In this document: positions 24,744-35,262 of the stretch, one piece after another
Layout of the letters: every line of letters begins with the position of its first letter
How positions within the stretch are numbered: the first letter of the stretch is position 1
Source: Psychrobacter raelei
GTDB lineage: Bacteria > Pseudomonadota > Gammaproteobacteria > Pseudomonadales > Moraxellaceae
NCBI RefSeq assembly: GCF_022631235.3
Contig: NZ_CP093310.2
Span: 2,480,001 to 2,544,000, forward strand
Reading direction: 5' to 3'
Length of the DNA: 64,000 bases
Translations under genes and position numbers: made by a program
Notes under the pieces: generated by a model
The model's input: only the letters and a program-made list of their open reading frames with translations
Database searches by the model: none
What the model was told of the DNA's origin: nothing

Positions 24744-25856
24744 ATGACAACCTCTAATGACATCAAAAGCCTAATCCAAGACACCCAGCCGCAGCGCAAG
24801 ATCATTCACCTCGACATGGATGCGTTTTATGCCAGTGTTGAGCAGCGTGATAACCCACAGCTGCGCGGAAGGCCGTTGGTGGTTGGCGGTGACCCCAGCG
24901 GCCGCGGTGTGGTGGCCGCTGCCAGTTATGAGATTCGCAAATTCGGGGTGCGCTCGGCCATGTCTTGCTATGAAGCTAAGCGGCGCTGCCCTGAGGCCAT
25001 ATTCGTGCGTCCCCGCTTTGAGGTGTATCGTCAGGTCAGCCAACAGATCCGCGACATTATGCTCAGCCTAACCGACTTGGTCGAGCCCTTATCACTTGAT
25101 GAAGCGTATCTTGATGTGACCGGGATTAAGGCACATCACGGTTCGGCGACCTTGATGGCCAATTGGCTGCGAGCACAGATTTATGAGCAGACCCAGCTGC
25201 GCGCTTCAGCCGGTGTGTCTTTTAACAAAATGCTCGCCAAGATTGCCTCGGATATTAATAAGCCCAATGGCATTGCGGTCATCACACCCGATCAGGCCGA
25301 TGCCTTTATTGCCACACTGCCGATTGAGCGGTTTCATGGTATCGGCAAAGCCACCGCCAAGCGCCTGCATGAAATGGGCATATATACCGGCGCTGATTTG
25401 CGCGCAGCGCCAGTGGACACTTTAGAGTATGAGTTTGGCAAGCGTGGCCGCTTTTATTCCGAGATTGCTCACGGTAACGATAATAGACCTGTTAAAGCAG
25501 AACGCAAACACAAGTCAGTGGGCTCAGAGACCACCTTTCGCGATAACCTACGTGACACAGACAACTTACTGGTACAAATCTTTGAACAAAATGCCGATGC
25601 CTTTGAGCAACTGTCCAAAAAGGGGCGTCTGGGCCACACCATTACCCTTAAGATAAAGTATGCTGACTTCACTCAAATCACCCGCTCACACACTTTGAAC
25701 ACGCCGTTCCCTTCTGCTGAGTCGGCGCATTATTGGTTACAAAAGCTGTTCGCCGATGTCCCGCGCCATCTGCCCATTCGCTTGGTCGGGGTCACCTACT
25801 CAAACCTCACAAGCTTAGATGACTTAAACACGCAGCCTGATCTGTTTGGTTTATAA
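24744..25856 (+). CDS. dinB: DNA polymerase IV (Y family)
   Basis: A 370-residue translesion polymerase. Motifs in order: HLDMDAFYASVEQRDNP (first catalytic Asp), VVGGDPSGRGVVAAASYEIR, SLDEAYLDVTG (catalytic Asp-Glu), ASAGVSFNKMLAKIASDINK, the helix-hairpin-helix HGIGKATAKRLHEMGI, then the little-finger domain with SVGSETTFRDNL. The last residues (DLNTQPDLFGL) resemble a beta-clamp binding motif, as usual for Pol IV. ATG 24744 is chosen over TTG 24714. No LexA-type box was recognised. The coding sequence seems richer in G and C than the accessory genes to its left. Confidence 0.95.
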   Translation: MTTSNDIKSLIQDTQPQRKIIHLDMDAFYASVEQRDNPQLRGRPLVVGGDPSGRGVVAAASYEIRKFGVRSAMSCYEAKRRCPEAIFVRPRFEVYRQVSQQIRDIMLSLTDLVEPLSLDEAYLDVTGIKAHHGSATLMANWLRAQIYEQTQLRASAGVSFNKMLAKIASDINKPNGIAVITPDQADAFIATLPIERFHGIGKATAKRLHEMGIYTGADLRAAPVDTLEYEFGKRGRFYSEIAHGNDNRPVKAERKHKSVGSETTFRDNLRDTDNLLVQIFEQNADAFEQLSKKGRLGHTITLKIKYADFTQITRSHTLNTPFPSAESAHYWLQKLFADVPRHLPIRLVGVTYSNLTSLDDLNTQPDLFGL

Positions 25857-26022
25857 CAAAGGCTCTTTAGTCCATAAAATCCCCTGTTAAGCACTCATAG
25901 CAACTTAACTGACCCAAAACTCAACTCAAAAAACAGTTATTTCTGTTAAACTACTCCGCATTGCGCACAGCCTTGGCTTGCGGCACACCCCACTTTTATA
26001 TTGACCCGATTAAAGACAACTT

Positions 26023-27204
26023 ATGACTCAGCCTCTCTCTCAAAACCAACATGACAGCTCAAGCAATATGCCTACTGACAACGCCGAAACACAAGGCTAT
26101 CTCAGTGTTGCTGATTACGATTATGACCTGCCTGATGAGTATATCGCCCGTTATCCACTGGCTGAGCGCAGTGCGTCACGCTTGATGTATTTGCCCGCTT
26201 CTAATACGGCGCAAACGGACGGTACTTTTGATATTCAGGACAAAAACTTCGCTGACTTGCCTGACCTTTTAGAGGCAGGTGACTTGATTGTGTTTAACGA
26301 CACCAAGGTGATGAAAGCACGCTTATTTGGGCAAAAAGACACCGGTGGCAAAGTAGAAGTTTTGGTTGAAAGACTGACGGACGATAGCGATTACACCGAA
26401 GCAGATGGCGATATTCATGATAATGTCGCACTGTGTCATGTGCGTGCCAGCAAAGCGCCGAAAATGGGGCAGACGCTATTATTAGGCGATGGTAATATCG
26501 AATGTGTGATGATTGGCCGTCATGAAAACCTATTTATTTTAAGCTTTAAAAACCCTATCCTGCCAGATTTAGAGCAGTATGGTGAATTGCCAATTCCACC
26601 ATATTTTGAACGTCATGCCGATGAAACTGACAATGTGCGGTATCAAACCGTATTTCATGACCCGACCAAGCTTGCCAGCGTGGCTGCCCCCACCGCAAGC
26701 CTACACTTTGATGATAAAGTACTCAAGCAGCTGGCCGATAAAGGCATTAACACCGCTTACGTCACCTTACATGTGGGCGCTGGCACCTTTGCACCAGTGA
26801 AGACCGATAATTTACTCAATCACACCATGCACAGCGAGTATGCCAATTTGCCGCAGGCCACCGCGGATCTCATTAATCAGACCCATAAAAACGGTAATAA
26901 AGTAATCGCCATTGGTACCACAGTGACTCGTGTGCTAGAGACCGCTTACCAAAAGACTGCCGACGAGCACGGCCATATCTCCACGTGGTCTGGTGACACT
27001 GATATCTTTATCTATCCAGGTTTTAGGTTTGGGGTGATTGATAAACTGCTAACCAATTTTCATCTGCCAAAATCAACGTTACTCATGCTGGTTTCCGCTT
27101 TTGCCGGCAAAGCCCCTATCGAGCAGGCTTATGAGCATGCGGTTGCCCAAAAATACCGCTTCTTTAGCTATGGTGATGCCATGCTACTTGAACGTAACCT
27201 GTGA
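26023..27204 (+). CDS. queA: S-adenosylmethionine:tRNA ribosyltransferase-isomerase
   Basis: A 393-residue enzyme that transfers and isomerises the ribosyl part of SAM onto preQ1 at tRNA position 34 to make epoxyqueuosine. Family blocks: DYDYDLPDEYIARYPLAERS, DLIVFNDTKVMKARLFGQK, GGKVEVLVERL, YGELPIPPYFERHADETDN, VAAPTASLHF, HVGAGTFAPVKTDNL, and the C-terminal YPGFRFGVIDKLLTNFHLPK. The N-terminus is about 20 residues longer than usual, but no in-frame ATG lies nearer the conserved block than Met 16. It works in the same pathway as tgt (28365), which is separated here rather than in one operon. Confidence 0.97.
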   Translation: MTQPLSQNQHDSSSNMPTDNAETQGYLSVADYDYDLPDEYIARYPLAERSASRLMYLPASNTAQTDGTFDIQDKNFADLPDLLEAGDLIVFNDTKVMKARLFGQKDTGGKVEVLVERLTDDSDYTEADGDIHDNVALCHVRASKAPKMGQTLLLGDGNIECVMIGRHENLFILSFKNPILPDLEQYGELPIPPYFERHADETDNVRYQTVFHDPTKLASVAAPTASLHFDDKVLKQLADKGINTAYVTLHVGAGTFAPVKTDNLLNHTMHSEYANLPQATADLINQTHKNGNKVIAIGTTVTRVLETAYQKTADEHGHISTWSGDTDIFIYPGFRFGVIDKLLTNFHLPKSTLLMLVSAFAGKAPIEQAYEHAVAQKYRFFSYGDAMLLERNL

Positions 27205-27429
27205 TAAGCCGTCAGTCATAAAATAAGTCATTAGTATCAATAATAAGCATCAACACCTTAATTTACACAAATAAAAGATTCTGAACGTTACAAATGGCTG
27301 GTGATTATTTTTGTATTGACTGGCTTTATCCTCAGACGATTTAAAATGATCACCAGCCGCCATATCATCTGGTTATGCGTAAGTTTAGTTAATAATGAGC
27401 ATCAATAATAAAATAGATAAGAGAATACT

Positions 27430-27912
27430 ATGCAAGCAATAAACCCCATTGATCCCAATACCAACAAAGCCGAAAAGTATCAATTATTATTAAAACAAGC
27501 TGAAGCCATTGTCAGCAGTGAAAGTGATTTGATTGCCAATATGGCCAATCTAACGGCGTTGTTAAAAGACACCTTTAACTGGTTTTGGATTGGATTTTAT
27601 CGGGTCGATAGCAGTGCCAATCAGCTCATTCTTGGTCCGTTTCAAGGTCCGCTGGCTTGCACCCGTATCCCGCATGGTAAGGGCGTATGTGGTGAGGTCT
27701 GGGCGACGGGTACCACTCAAATTGTCGATGATGTCAATGCGCATCCCAATCACATCGCCTGCTCCTCCCTATCACAGTCGGAGATTGTGGTACCGATAAC
27801 AGATGAGGCGGGTGAGATTATCGCAGTATTAGATATTGATTCAGATACGTTAGCCACCTTTGATGAGGTCGATGGAGAGTATCTTCAGCAATTGGTTGAC
27901 CTACTAAAATAG
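27430..27912 (+). CDS. msrC: free methionine-(R)-sulfoxide reductase, GAF type
   Basis: A 160-residue single GAF-domain protein. It has the fRMsr pattern FNWFWIGFYRV, LILGPFQGPLACTRIPHGKG, VCGEVWATGTTQIVDDV, and HPNHIACSSLSQSEIVVPI. The three Cys of the family are present (LACTR, GVCGE, IACSS). They reduce free methionine-R-sulfoxide and are recycled by thioredoxin. AATACTATG with a weak GAGA precedes the start. A 10-bp inverted repeat (27296-27305 and 27349-27358) lies upstream in the 225-base gap after queA. Confidence 0.93.
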   Translation: MQAINPIDPNTNKAEKYQLLLKQAEAIVSSESDLIANMANLTALLKDTFNWFWIGFYRVDSSANQLILGPFQGPLACTRIPHGKGVCGEVWATGTTQIVDDVNAHPNHIACSSLSQSEIVVPITDEAGEIIAVLDIDSDTLATFDEVDGEYLQQLVDLLK

Positions 27913-27931
27913 TATGTGGGTCGGCAATAGT

Positions 27932-27969
27932 ATAGGGTCGGCACCGATAGTGCTGACCCTATTTTTTTT
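27932..27969 (+). terminator. intrinsic terminator after msrC
   Basis: ATAGGGTCGGCAC and GTGCTGACCCTAT form a long stem with one mismatch, followed by a T-run; 20 bases after the stop. Confidence 0.9.
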
Positions 27970-27990
27970 ATGTCATATAAAGCCGACTTG

Positions 27991-28128
27991 TCATTTCTTT
28001 TTTTTGCCTTGAACCGCTTTAAAGCGGCCATCTGTTTTATTAATCACAAACACCCGTCCACGACGACGCACCACTTGGCAATCAGGATGACGGTTTTTGG
28101 CAGATTTTAGTGAGCTTAAGACTTGCAT
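27991..28128 (-). CDS. rpmJ2: 50S ribosomal protein L36, zinc-free paralogue (YkgO type)
   Basis: A 45-residue minus-strand gene: [45 protein letters not shown]. This is the YkgO-like L36, which keeps one Cys instead of the C..C...C...H zinc ribbon of the standard form. In other bacteria this paralogue replaces zinc-bearing L36 when zinc is scarce and is repressed by Zur. A Zur-like palindrome lies about 75 bases upstream (28202-28218), in agreement. The gene is short but clear. Confidence 0.93.
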   Translation of the reverse strand: MQVLSSLKSAKNRHPDCQVVRRRGRVFVINKTDGRFKAVQGKKKK

Positions 28129-28201
28129 GGCAGAATCCTTTTAGACAGTTTTAAATAGATAAATAGGTTAAATAGGTTAAACAAATCGACCTTATACAAT
28201 T

Positions 28202-28218
28202 ATGTTATAACATAACAT
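28202..28218 (-). promoter_or_regulatory. Zur-box-like operator upstream of rpmJ2
   Basis: ATGTTATAACATAACAT matches the gammaproteobacterial Zur consensus ATGTTATA-N-TATAACAT at all but one position. It also contains the perfect 16-base palindrome TTATGTTATAACATAA (28200-28215). Its position upstream of the zinc-free L36 fits Zur control. Confidence 0.65.
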
Positions 28219-28295
28219 TAAAGATAGCAAAGGAAAATTCCCAGTTAGTATGAAAGCCACCCTTTTTTTTGTATTGCTCCTCCTCTCTACAGACA

Positions 28296-28330
28296 TAAAA
28301 ATGCCCTCTAATCATTAGATTAAAGAGCAT
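28296..28330 (-). terminator. terminator after tgt
   Basis: On the minus strand TGCTCTTTAATC and GATTAGAGGGCA form a stem with two mismatches followed by TTTTTATG; 35 bases after the tgt stop. Confidence 0.75.
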
Positions 28331-28364
28331 GGGTATATCATTGAAAATTTAAGTGGTTTGTTAT

Positions 28365-29525
<1,161 letters not shown>

Positions 29526-29953
29526 TCAGAGTAATTAGGTTAAAAATAAGATAAACAAACAAAGGAGCGCTTAAGCTAAAAGAAGTCGTCATGCGATTGA
29601 TTTGGGCTAACACAGGGGTTAGTTGAGATCGGCACTCGCCAATAGACGCAATTATAACATTGCTGGGATATTTGCGGGGCAGTTGCTCTGAGTTTTTTAT
29701 TTCCCAAGGTTTAATACTGCCCATAAGTGATTTAATACTGCCAATAAGTAATGATATTAACAAAGCTGGCAGCCAAAAATGCATCCGGCTTATTTTAAAA
29801 TTTGCTAGTAATCACAAGTTTACTTTGCTATAAAAGCAAGACGGCCTTTTATCAGACCTGATTAATTACAGGGGGCTATTTCCTTTTTTTTACTTTATAA
29901 CATCGTCTGTCTGCTCTTGATAATGAGCCTATCAGTAAGGCGAGGAGTCTTCT

Positions 29954-31042
29954 ATGAGCTTAAGAGTCATCATTGCCATTATTTTTATTCTGCTGATCGT
30001 CGTGCTGTTGTTCATTATGCTTCGTGGCCAACCCTCCTCAAAAAAATCACGCACAGTGACTCAAGATAAGAGCAAGGCTGATGCTCATACCACTAATGAA
30101 GAGGACACGTCTGTTGTCCAAAGCACAGCTGTTGATCGTACCAGCTTTGCCAGCAGTGCCTTACCGCAAAAGAACACCCCAAGCGGCCAAGCAGATGGCG
30201 TCATAGACCCCAGCCAAGATGCCGAGCACGCCGTACCTTCTAAACACACCCTCTTAGCAGAGCTGCCAGAGCAGACAGCCATAGAGGAGCCGTTATTAGT
30301 CGAAGCAGAGTTGGCAGAGATGCTGGCCATCAGTGAGCAGTCAGAAGCGCTTGAGGTAGCGCAGTCTAAAGCGGATATCTTACAAGCAGATCCGGCCATA
30401 GCGTCCAAAAAATCAGCAATGACACATGCTGCGGGTGAAGAACACGGAGACCAGCTGCTTACCAAATCCACTGAACCAGTTAAGCCTGAAGCAGTTGAAC
30501 CTGAAGCAGTTGAACCTAAAGCAGTTGAAACTAAAGCCATTGAGCCTGAAGCAACTAAAATGGCCGAAGCCGTTGTTGAAAATCTACAACACACCAGCAC
30601 ACAAGAGCCTAAGCCCCATGCTGAACCTGCGTCTAAAGCCGAGCATGACGCTGTAACTTTAGCTGACCCCGAGCCAAAAGCCGCTCAAGTTACTGCAGCT
30701 GCCCCCTCTTCTACTGCGGCTAGTAACAAGCCTGCACATAAATCACCTGCGATAAAAATTCAAAGCTATGAAGAGCGTCAAGCTGCTCTAAACAGCACAC
30801 CGACACCTGCTACAGATGAGCTGCGCCAAGTGATGCGCTCACAACCCGACGCGTACAGTCTGCAGGGGTTTGATTTCGTTAAAGATATAGATGGCGCTAA
30901 GCTGACTTTAGATCTGGCAGAACAGTACATAGAATTGGGTGAGTACGACAGTGCCAAACGCTTATTGCAAGAAATTATTAATAGCTCGGCCAACCAAGCT
31001 CAAAAGGCAACTGCTGAGCAAATACTTGGCCAGCTTTACTGA
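29954..31042 (+). CDS. FimV-like protein (short form)
   Basis: A 362-residue protein. One N-terminal membrane helix (VIIAIIFILLIVVLLFIML) is followed by a long acidic Ala/Pro/Glu/Lys region. The end is a FimV C-terminal domain (GAKLTLDLAEQYIELGEYDS, AKRLLQEIINSSANQ, AEQILGQLY), which is a small TPR-like fold. Inside the linker, EAVEP-type pentapeptides repeat about five times (near 30488-30553). FimV/HubP proteins organise the cell pole and type IV pili; this one lacks the LysM domain and is much shorter, so its role may differ. The order FimV-like gene then truA recalls Pseudomonas fimV-truA, here with an asparaginase gene between. GAGGAG lies seven bases before the start. Confidence 0.75.
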   Translation: MSLRVIIAIIFILLIVVLLFIMLRGQPSSKKSRTVTQDKSKADAHTTNEEDTSVVQSTAVDRTSFASSALPQKNTPSGQADGVIDPSQDAEHAVPSKHTLLAELPEQTAIEEPLLVEAELAEMLAISEQSEALEVAQSKADILQADPAIASKKSAMTHAAGEEHGDQLLTKSTEPVKPEAVEPEAVEPKAVETKAIEPEATKMAEAVVENLQHTSTQEPKPHAEPASKAEHDAVTLADPEPKAAQVTAAAPSSTAASNKPAHKSPAIKIQSYEERQAALNSTPTPATDELRQVMRSQPDAYSLQGFDFVKDIDGAKLTLDLAEQYIELGEYDSAKRLLQEIINSSANQAQKATAEQILGQLY

Positions 31043-31118
31043 TCTAAATGTTAAGCCATTGGGTTTATACCACGTCTATACTGCATTTATACTATGTTTA
31101 TACCACTGCCATTAACTT

Positions 31119-32222
31119 ATGAGACAACGACCTACCATGACCGCACACATTAACAGCACAGTCACCACCGACAACACCTCAGATCTGAATCAAGTCCAAC
31201 TTATCTATGCCGGCGGTACTTTTGGTAGCTATGGCAAGCCGTTATCTGCACTGCCTGCTGATACCTTTCTGCCCCTACTTTTGGATAAAATATATCAAAA
31301 CCTAACTTCAAAAATTGAGGTGTTGTCAAATACTTGTGTCAAAGACAGCAGTCAATTGTCACCGGCTGATTTGGCACATTTTTTTGAGCTGATTTTGATG
31401 CGTTATGCGCAGGGGTATCGTAAGTTTGTACTGATTACTGGCACTGATACCCTTAGTTATCTGGGGTCATTTTTGGCAGAAGCTTTCGCCGGTAGCGATT
31501 TGTGCCTAGCATTGACCGCCAGCATGCGCCCGCTATTTGATGCCAATGACATTCATAATTATCATATCGATGCACACAGTGATGCTTGGGGTAATTTATC
31601 AGAGGCCATCGGACTTGCCAGCCATGGCGAGCCTGGAGTTTCTATCACTTTTGCAGGTGAGTCTTGGCCGGCGCAAACCGTACAAAAAATCCATAGCCAT
31701 GACCTCATGGCCTTCACCGGTCACCAACGCGCTGGCTATCCGGCCAACAGTTATCAAAAAATACTGCCTGCCACACGCCGTCATAACTGGATCGGGGACT
31801 CTCAGCACAAGCTGCCTGCTGTGTTAGAGGCTGCTAAAGACACCATCATTCCCACCCTCTATTGTGTCCCAAATAGCGCAGACTGGCTGGCCACTCAGTT
31901 AGATAACTTATTAAGCTTGCCGCCGACTGGGGTGATTTTAATGGGCTTTGGTGCAGGCAATATCCCTTATAGCGATAAGCTTGCTGCTACTATGGATACG
32001 GTAGCAGCACACGGCCATATCCTCGTTTGTACGACCCAGTGCCCTTATGGCGGAGTCAGTGAGGCTTATGCTGCTGGTAGCTGGCAATATGAGCACCAAG
32101 TGTTATCGGCCGGCAGACTGACCATTCCTGCTGTGTATGCCCGACTGCTGTGGTTACATCTGGCTTATGACACACCCGCCAGACGTCGTCAGCGCTGGCA
32201 ATACAGCGTAAATAAGGCATAA
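31119..32222 (+). CDS. ansA: L-asparaginase, type I (cytoplasmic)
   Basis: A 367-residue amidohydrolase that turns asparagine into aspartate and ammonia. The first catalytic Thr lies in IYAGGTFGSYG and the second in VLITGTDTLSYLGSFLAEAF; ALTASMRPLFDANDI corresponds to the usual TGSM.P segment. No signal peptide, hence cytoplasmic. The N-terminal ~15 residues are poorly conserved; ATG 31137 (MTAHINS) is a possible alternative start. The symbol is given by family type, not by proven orthology. The gap to truA is 22 bases, suggesting one transcript. Confidence 0.85.
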   Translation: MRQRPTMTAHINSTVTTDNTSDLNQVQLIYAGGTFGSYGKPLSALPADTFLPLLLDKIYQNLTSKIEVLSNTCVKDSSQLSPADLAHFFELILMRYAQGYRKFVLITGTDTLSYLGSFLAEAFAGSDLCLALTASMRPLFDANDIHNYHIDAHSDAWGNLSEAIGLASHGEPGVSITFAGESWPAQTVQKIHSHDLMAFTGHQRAGYPANSYQKILPATRRHNWIGDSQHKLPAVLEAAKDTIIPTLYCVPNSADWLATQLDNLLSLPPTGVILMGFGAGNIPYSDKLAATMDTVAAHGHILVCTTQCPYGGVSEAYAAGSWQYEHQVLSAGRLTIPAVYARLLWLHLAYDTPARRRQRWQYSVNKA

Positions 32223-32244
32223 ACTTTGCCTAAAAATCTTTATA

Positions 32245-33198
32245 ATGCCCCCTTTTTATCCTATTTTACCGACCAATTTGGCTTTACCCATGACGTTTAC
32301 CCCCTCAGATCGAAGCGATACACAACTACCCACTGCCTCAAGTGATTTGCTTGAGACGACCACAGCACCCTCTAGTAGCACCCCTCAGCACCCTGCTCAA
32401 ACCTATGCGCTAGGTGTTGAATTCAATGGCGCCAACTATCGGGGATGGCAGCGCCAGCAAGAGGTGTTGTGTGTACAGCAGGTACTCGAGGAGACACTGA
32501 GCAAAATTGCCAATGAGCCCATTGAAGTGGTGGCAGCCGGTCGTACAGATGCTGGCGTGCATGGCGGTAATATGCTGGCTCACTTCACCACTTCTGCCAA
32601 GCGCGGCGTATATAATTGGCTGCGCGGTGCCAACAGTCTGCTACCTGATGACATCGCCATTCGCTGGATTCAGCCCATGCCCGATACGTTTCATGCCCGC
32701 TTTGGCGCCATCGCCCGCCGTTACCGCTATATTACTCTCAATCAGCCGCAGCGCCCGGCGGTCCTCAATCACTTGGTGACCCACATTCATGAGCACTTAG
32801 ATTTGGCCTTGATGCAGCAGGCTGCTGAGCATATCGTCGGCACCCATGACTTTAGCAGCTTTCGCGCCGCTGCCTGCCAATCTAAGCAGCCGGTACGCAA
32901 TATTCATCATGCTAAGCTATTTAAGCATGGCGAGTTTATTGTGTTTGATATTCAGGCAGATGGCTTCTTGCATCACATGGTACGAAACCTGATGGGCACC
33001 TTGTTTGCCATTGGTAAAGGTGAGCTTCAACCTGAGGATTACTTACGGATTTTGCAGGCCAAAGACCGTACCATTGCCCCGCCGACAGCGCCGCCAGATG
33101 GGCTATATTTTATTAACGCCTATTACCCTGAGCCAATGCAAGCCCTACTACCAAAGGTGCCACTAGCACCGCAGTGGCTAAATCTGCCCGAACAATAA
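32245..33198 (+). CDS. truA: tRNA pseudouridine(38-40) synthase
   Basis: A 317-residue synthase acting on the anticodon stem-loop. The conserved domain starts near residue 53 (TYALGVEFNGANYRGWQRQQ). The catalytic Asp lies in VVAAGRTDAGVHGGNMLAHF. Later blocks are FHARFGAIARRYRYITLNQP, GTHDFSSFRAAACQSKQPVR and GFLHHMVRNLMGTLFAIGKG. The ~50-residue low-complexity N-terminal extension is unusual; the in-frame ATG 32290 would shorten it by 15 residues, and neither start has a strong ribosome site. Confidence 0.95.
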   Translation: MPPFYPILPTNLALPMTFTPSDRSDTQLPTASSDLLETTTAPSSSTPQHPAQTYALGVEFNGANYRGWQRQQEVLCVQQVLEETLSKIANEPIEVVAAGRTDAGVHGGNMLAHFTTSAKRGVYNWLRGANSLLPDDIAIRWIQPMPDTFHARFGAIARRYRYITLNQPQRPAVLNHLVTHIHEHLDLALMQQAAEHIVGTHDFSSFRAAACQSKQPVRNIHHAKLFKHGEFIVFDIQADGFLHHMVRNLMGTLFAIGKGELQPEDYLRILQAKDRTIAPPTAPPDGLYFINAYYPEPMQALLPKVPLAPQWLNLPEQ

Positions 33199-33288
33199 GC
33201 GCTCTAACCATCCATTAACATGCGAACCATCCATTAATAAGCAACTAGCAAATTCGACGTATTTTATCAAGTGATACCACAACAAAAT

Positions 33289-33317
33289 TTGCTTAATCAG
33301 CGGATGTTGCGTATAAT
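33289..33317 (+). promoter_or_regulatory. sigma-70 promoter of infA
   Basis: TTGCTT (33289-33294) and TATAAT (33312-33317) are 17 bases apart, 43 bases before the infA ATG. Confidence 0.75.
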
Positions 33318-33359
33318 AACGACCTACAATTCTATTTGAACGGGTTAACCCAAATAATT

Positions 33360-33584
33360 ATGGCAAAAAAAGACGACATTATTGAATTTGAAGGCGAAGT
33401 CATTGACACCCTTCCAAACACACTTTTTAAAGTGCGCCTAGAAAATGGACATGAAATCATCGCCCATATTTCAGGTAAGATGCGCAAACATTACATCCGT
33501 ATCTTAACCGGTGATAAAGTTAAAGTTGAAATGACGCCATACGACTTGACCAAAGGTCGTATTACTTACCGTGGTAAAACCTAA
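33360..33584 (+). CDS. infA: translation initiation factor IF-1
   Basis: A 74-residue S1/OB-fold protein: [74 protein letters not shown]. It binds the ribosomal A site during initiation. The longer frame from 33336 adds eight residues not found in IF-1, so ATG 33360 is chosen. It has its own promoter and terminator. Confidence 0.97.
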   Translation: MAKKDDIIEFEGEVIDTLPNTLFKVRLENGHEIIAHISGKMRKHYIRILTGDKVKVEMTPYDLTKGRITYRGKT

Positions 33585-33656
33585 TTTATAGGTTTTATTT
33601 AGTGCTCGCGACAGGTTGAGTGTGGAGTAGATATCAATCATCTAACCCTCTCAATA

Positions 33657-33687
33657 AAAAGACCGCTCCTTACAGAGCGGTCTTTTT
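33657..33687 (+). terminator. intrinsic terminator after infA
   Basis: AAAGACCGCTC and GAGCGGTCTTT form a perfect stem followed by a T-run; can also act for the convergent minus-strand gene. Confidence 0.93.
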
Positions 33688-33761
33688 TGTGGCTAAAATC
33701 TACCGTTTAGACGGATTGACTTGTACGTCAATGCAGCTACATCAATATAAATATAGCCTAT

Positions 33762-35015
33762 TTATTTAAACTCAACTGTCGCGCCGTTTTCAATGGTATT
33801 TAATAATGCCATAGCGTCCCAGTTGGTTAGGCGGATACAGCCGGCGGAGGCTTGACGACTGATGCGCTCAGGATCCGGTGATCCATGAATGCCGTAAGAG
33901 GGTTTATCCAGTCCAATCCACACTCGGCCAACAGGGTTATTAGGTCCAGGAGGCAAGACGGTCTGCTTGCCATCGGCATCGGTATGGGTGTAGTTGGGAT
34001 CACTTACCTTAACTTTTACTTTATGGGTACCGGTGGGTGAAGGCGTTGCCGTACTGCCTACAGTTGTGGGATAGCTGGCCACCAATTTATTGTCTTTGTC
34101 ATAAGCATATAAGGTCTGCTGGTTTTTATCTGCCACTACCCGACTAATGGCTTTTGTATTGGCACGGCCGGGGTTATAAACCGTCAAAGTTTCCCCAGTG
34201 ACAAATTTTGCATTGGGATTTAACTGTTTAAGATAGCTGACACTCATATGGAATTTTTCACCCAATGCTTCAGGAATGCTTTCATAATACAGCCCTTCAA
34301 GTTTAGACTTGGCTTCTACCCCAGCTGGTATCGTGGTGGTCTTAATATTGACATCTGAATCTTTTAGCGTATAGCTAATCAATACCGGCTTTTGCCCAAG
34401 ATTGTCATTTTGTCCTGACCCTTTTAACAAAGCCTCCCAAGTTTTTTGATCCAAAGTATCCGTGACGGGTAACCCCTGGGCCTGCTGAAAAGCTTGCATC
34501 GCTTTTTGGGTATTTTTGCCCCAATAGCCATCGACAGCACCGACACCATGTTGATTCCAGTTTAATAACGCCTGTACTTTGGTGCCCACAGCCTGAGTCA
34601 TCTTCACGCCCGGCTTCCACTCGCTACTGTTGACCTGCTTTGCCATGGCCGATAAGCTGGTATCTTTTGCCGCATTAGCGGCAGCATCTGATTGAGCAGT
34701 GGCTTGGGTGGCCGCTGATTCACTGGTAGTGGGGCCTGATGCCTCTACATTAGCGTCACTTTGAGCGTCATCAGCCGCTTGCGCCATGTCCTCTTCATTA
34801 TCTAAATCATCAGTCTGTGTATCCTCAGCTAAGGCTTGATCTGCAGCAGATTCAGACATGCTGGTTACTTGTGGCGGTGTGTTAGTATTTGATTGTACAA
34901 CATCATTATCAGCTTGAGCATAGGCCACTACAGGCAATGTCAACGCCGCTAATATGGCCACAGTGAGTGTTTTTAACGTTGCCTGTTTTAAACTATTTGT
35001 CGAGGGGGTAAGCAT
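33762..35015 (-). CDS. L,D-transpeptidase (YkuD) with a peptidoglycan-binding domain
   Basis: A 417-residue exported enzyme that forms or edits peptidoglycan cross-links or anchors proteins. The signal peptide ends near VVAYA. A ~100-residue acidic, Ala/Asp/Ser-rich linker follows. A PG_binding_1 domain is at about 150-205 (GVGAVDGYWGKNTQKAMQAF), then a LysM-like stretch (SYLKQLNPNAKFVTGETLTV). The YkuD domain ends in IHGSPDPERISRQASAGCIR, with the catalytic His and Cys present. The acidic linker may span the periplasm. Confidence 0.92.
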   Translation of the reverse strand: MLTPSTNSLKQATLKTLTVAILAALTLPVVAYAQADNDVVQSNTNTPPQVTSMSESAADQALAEDTQTDDLDNEEDMAQAADDAQSDANVEASGPTTSESAATQATAQSDAAANAAKDTSLSAMAKQVNSSEWKPGVKMTQAVGTKVQALLNWNQHGVGAVDGYWGKNTQKAMQAFQQAQGLPVTDTLDQKTWEALLKGSGQNDNLGQKPVLISYTLKDSDVNIKTTTIPAGVEAKSKLEGLYYESIPEALGEKFHMSVSYLKQLNPNAKFVTGETLTVYNPGRANTKAISRVVADKNQQTLYAYDKDNKLVASYPTTVGSTATPSPTGTHKVKVKVSDPNYTHTDADGKQTVLPPGPNNPVGRVWIGLDKPSYGIHGSPDPERISRQASAGCIRLTNWDAMALLNTIENGATVEFK

Positions 35016-35158
35016 TTATGTGCCTCTTTTTTCTTATTGTTGGTTTTATTTTATAAGCTATTAATATACAACCTAAGTGCTTATAAATGAACGGCTTAAG
35101 CGTTATGTTATGCAAAGTTATGTATATCTAAAGCCTCGCCAATTCCTCAAAATCCAAT

Positions 35159-35190
35159 AAAAAAAGACCCGAATCCGAAGACTCGAGTCT
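35159..35190 (-). terminator. terminator of leuCDB
   Basis: On the minus strand AGACTCGA and TCGGGTCT form the stem (one mismatch), followed by a T-run. Between it and the leuB stop lie short TTAGC-type repeats (about 35236-35275) that run into the last leuB codons. Confidence 0.75.
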
Positions 35191-35262
35191 ACTGATTAGA
35201 GCTAAGTTAGTCTAACTGTTATTTAATTTAATTTAACTTAGCTTAGCTTAGCTGATTTTGGC

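Noticed and set aside
24771-25672. Several frames on both strands within dinB
   Set aside because: Shadows caused by the GC-richer codons of dinB.
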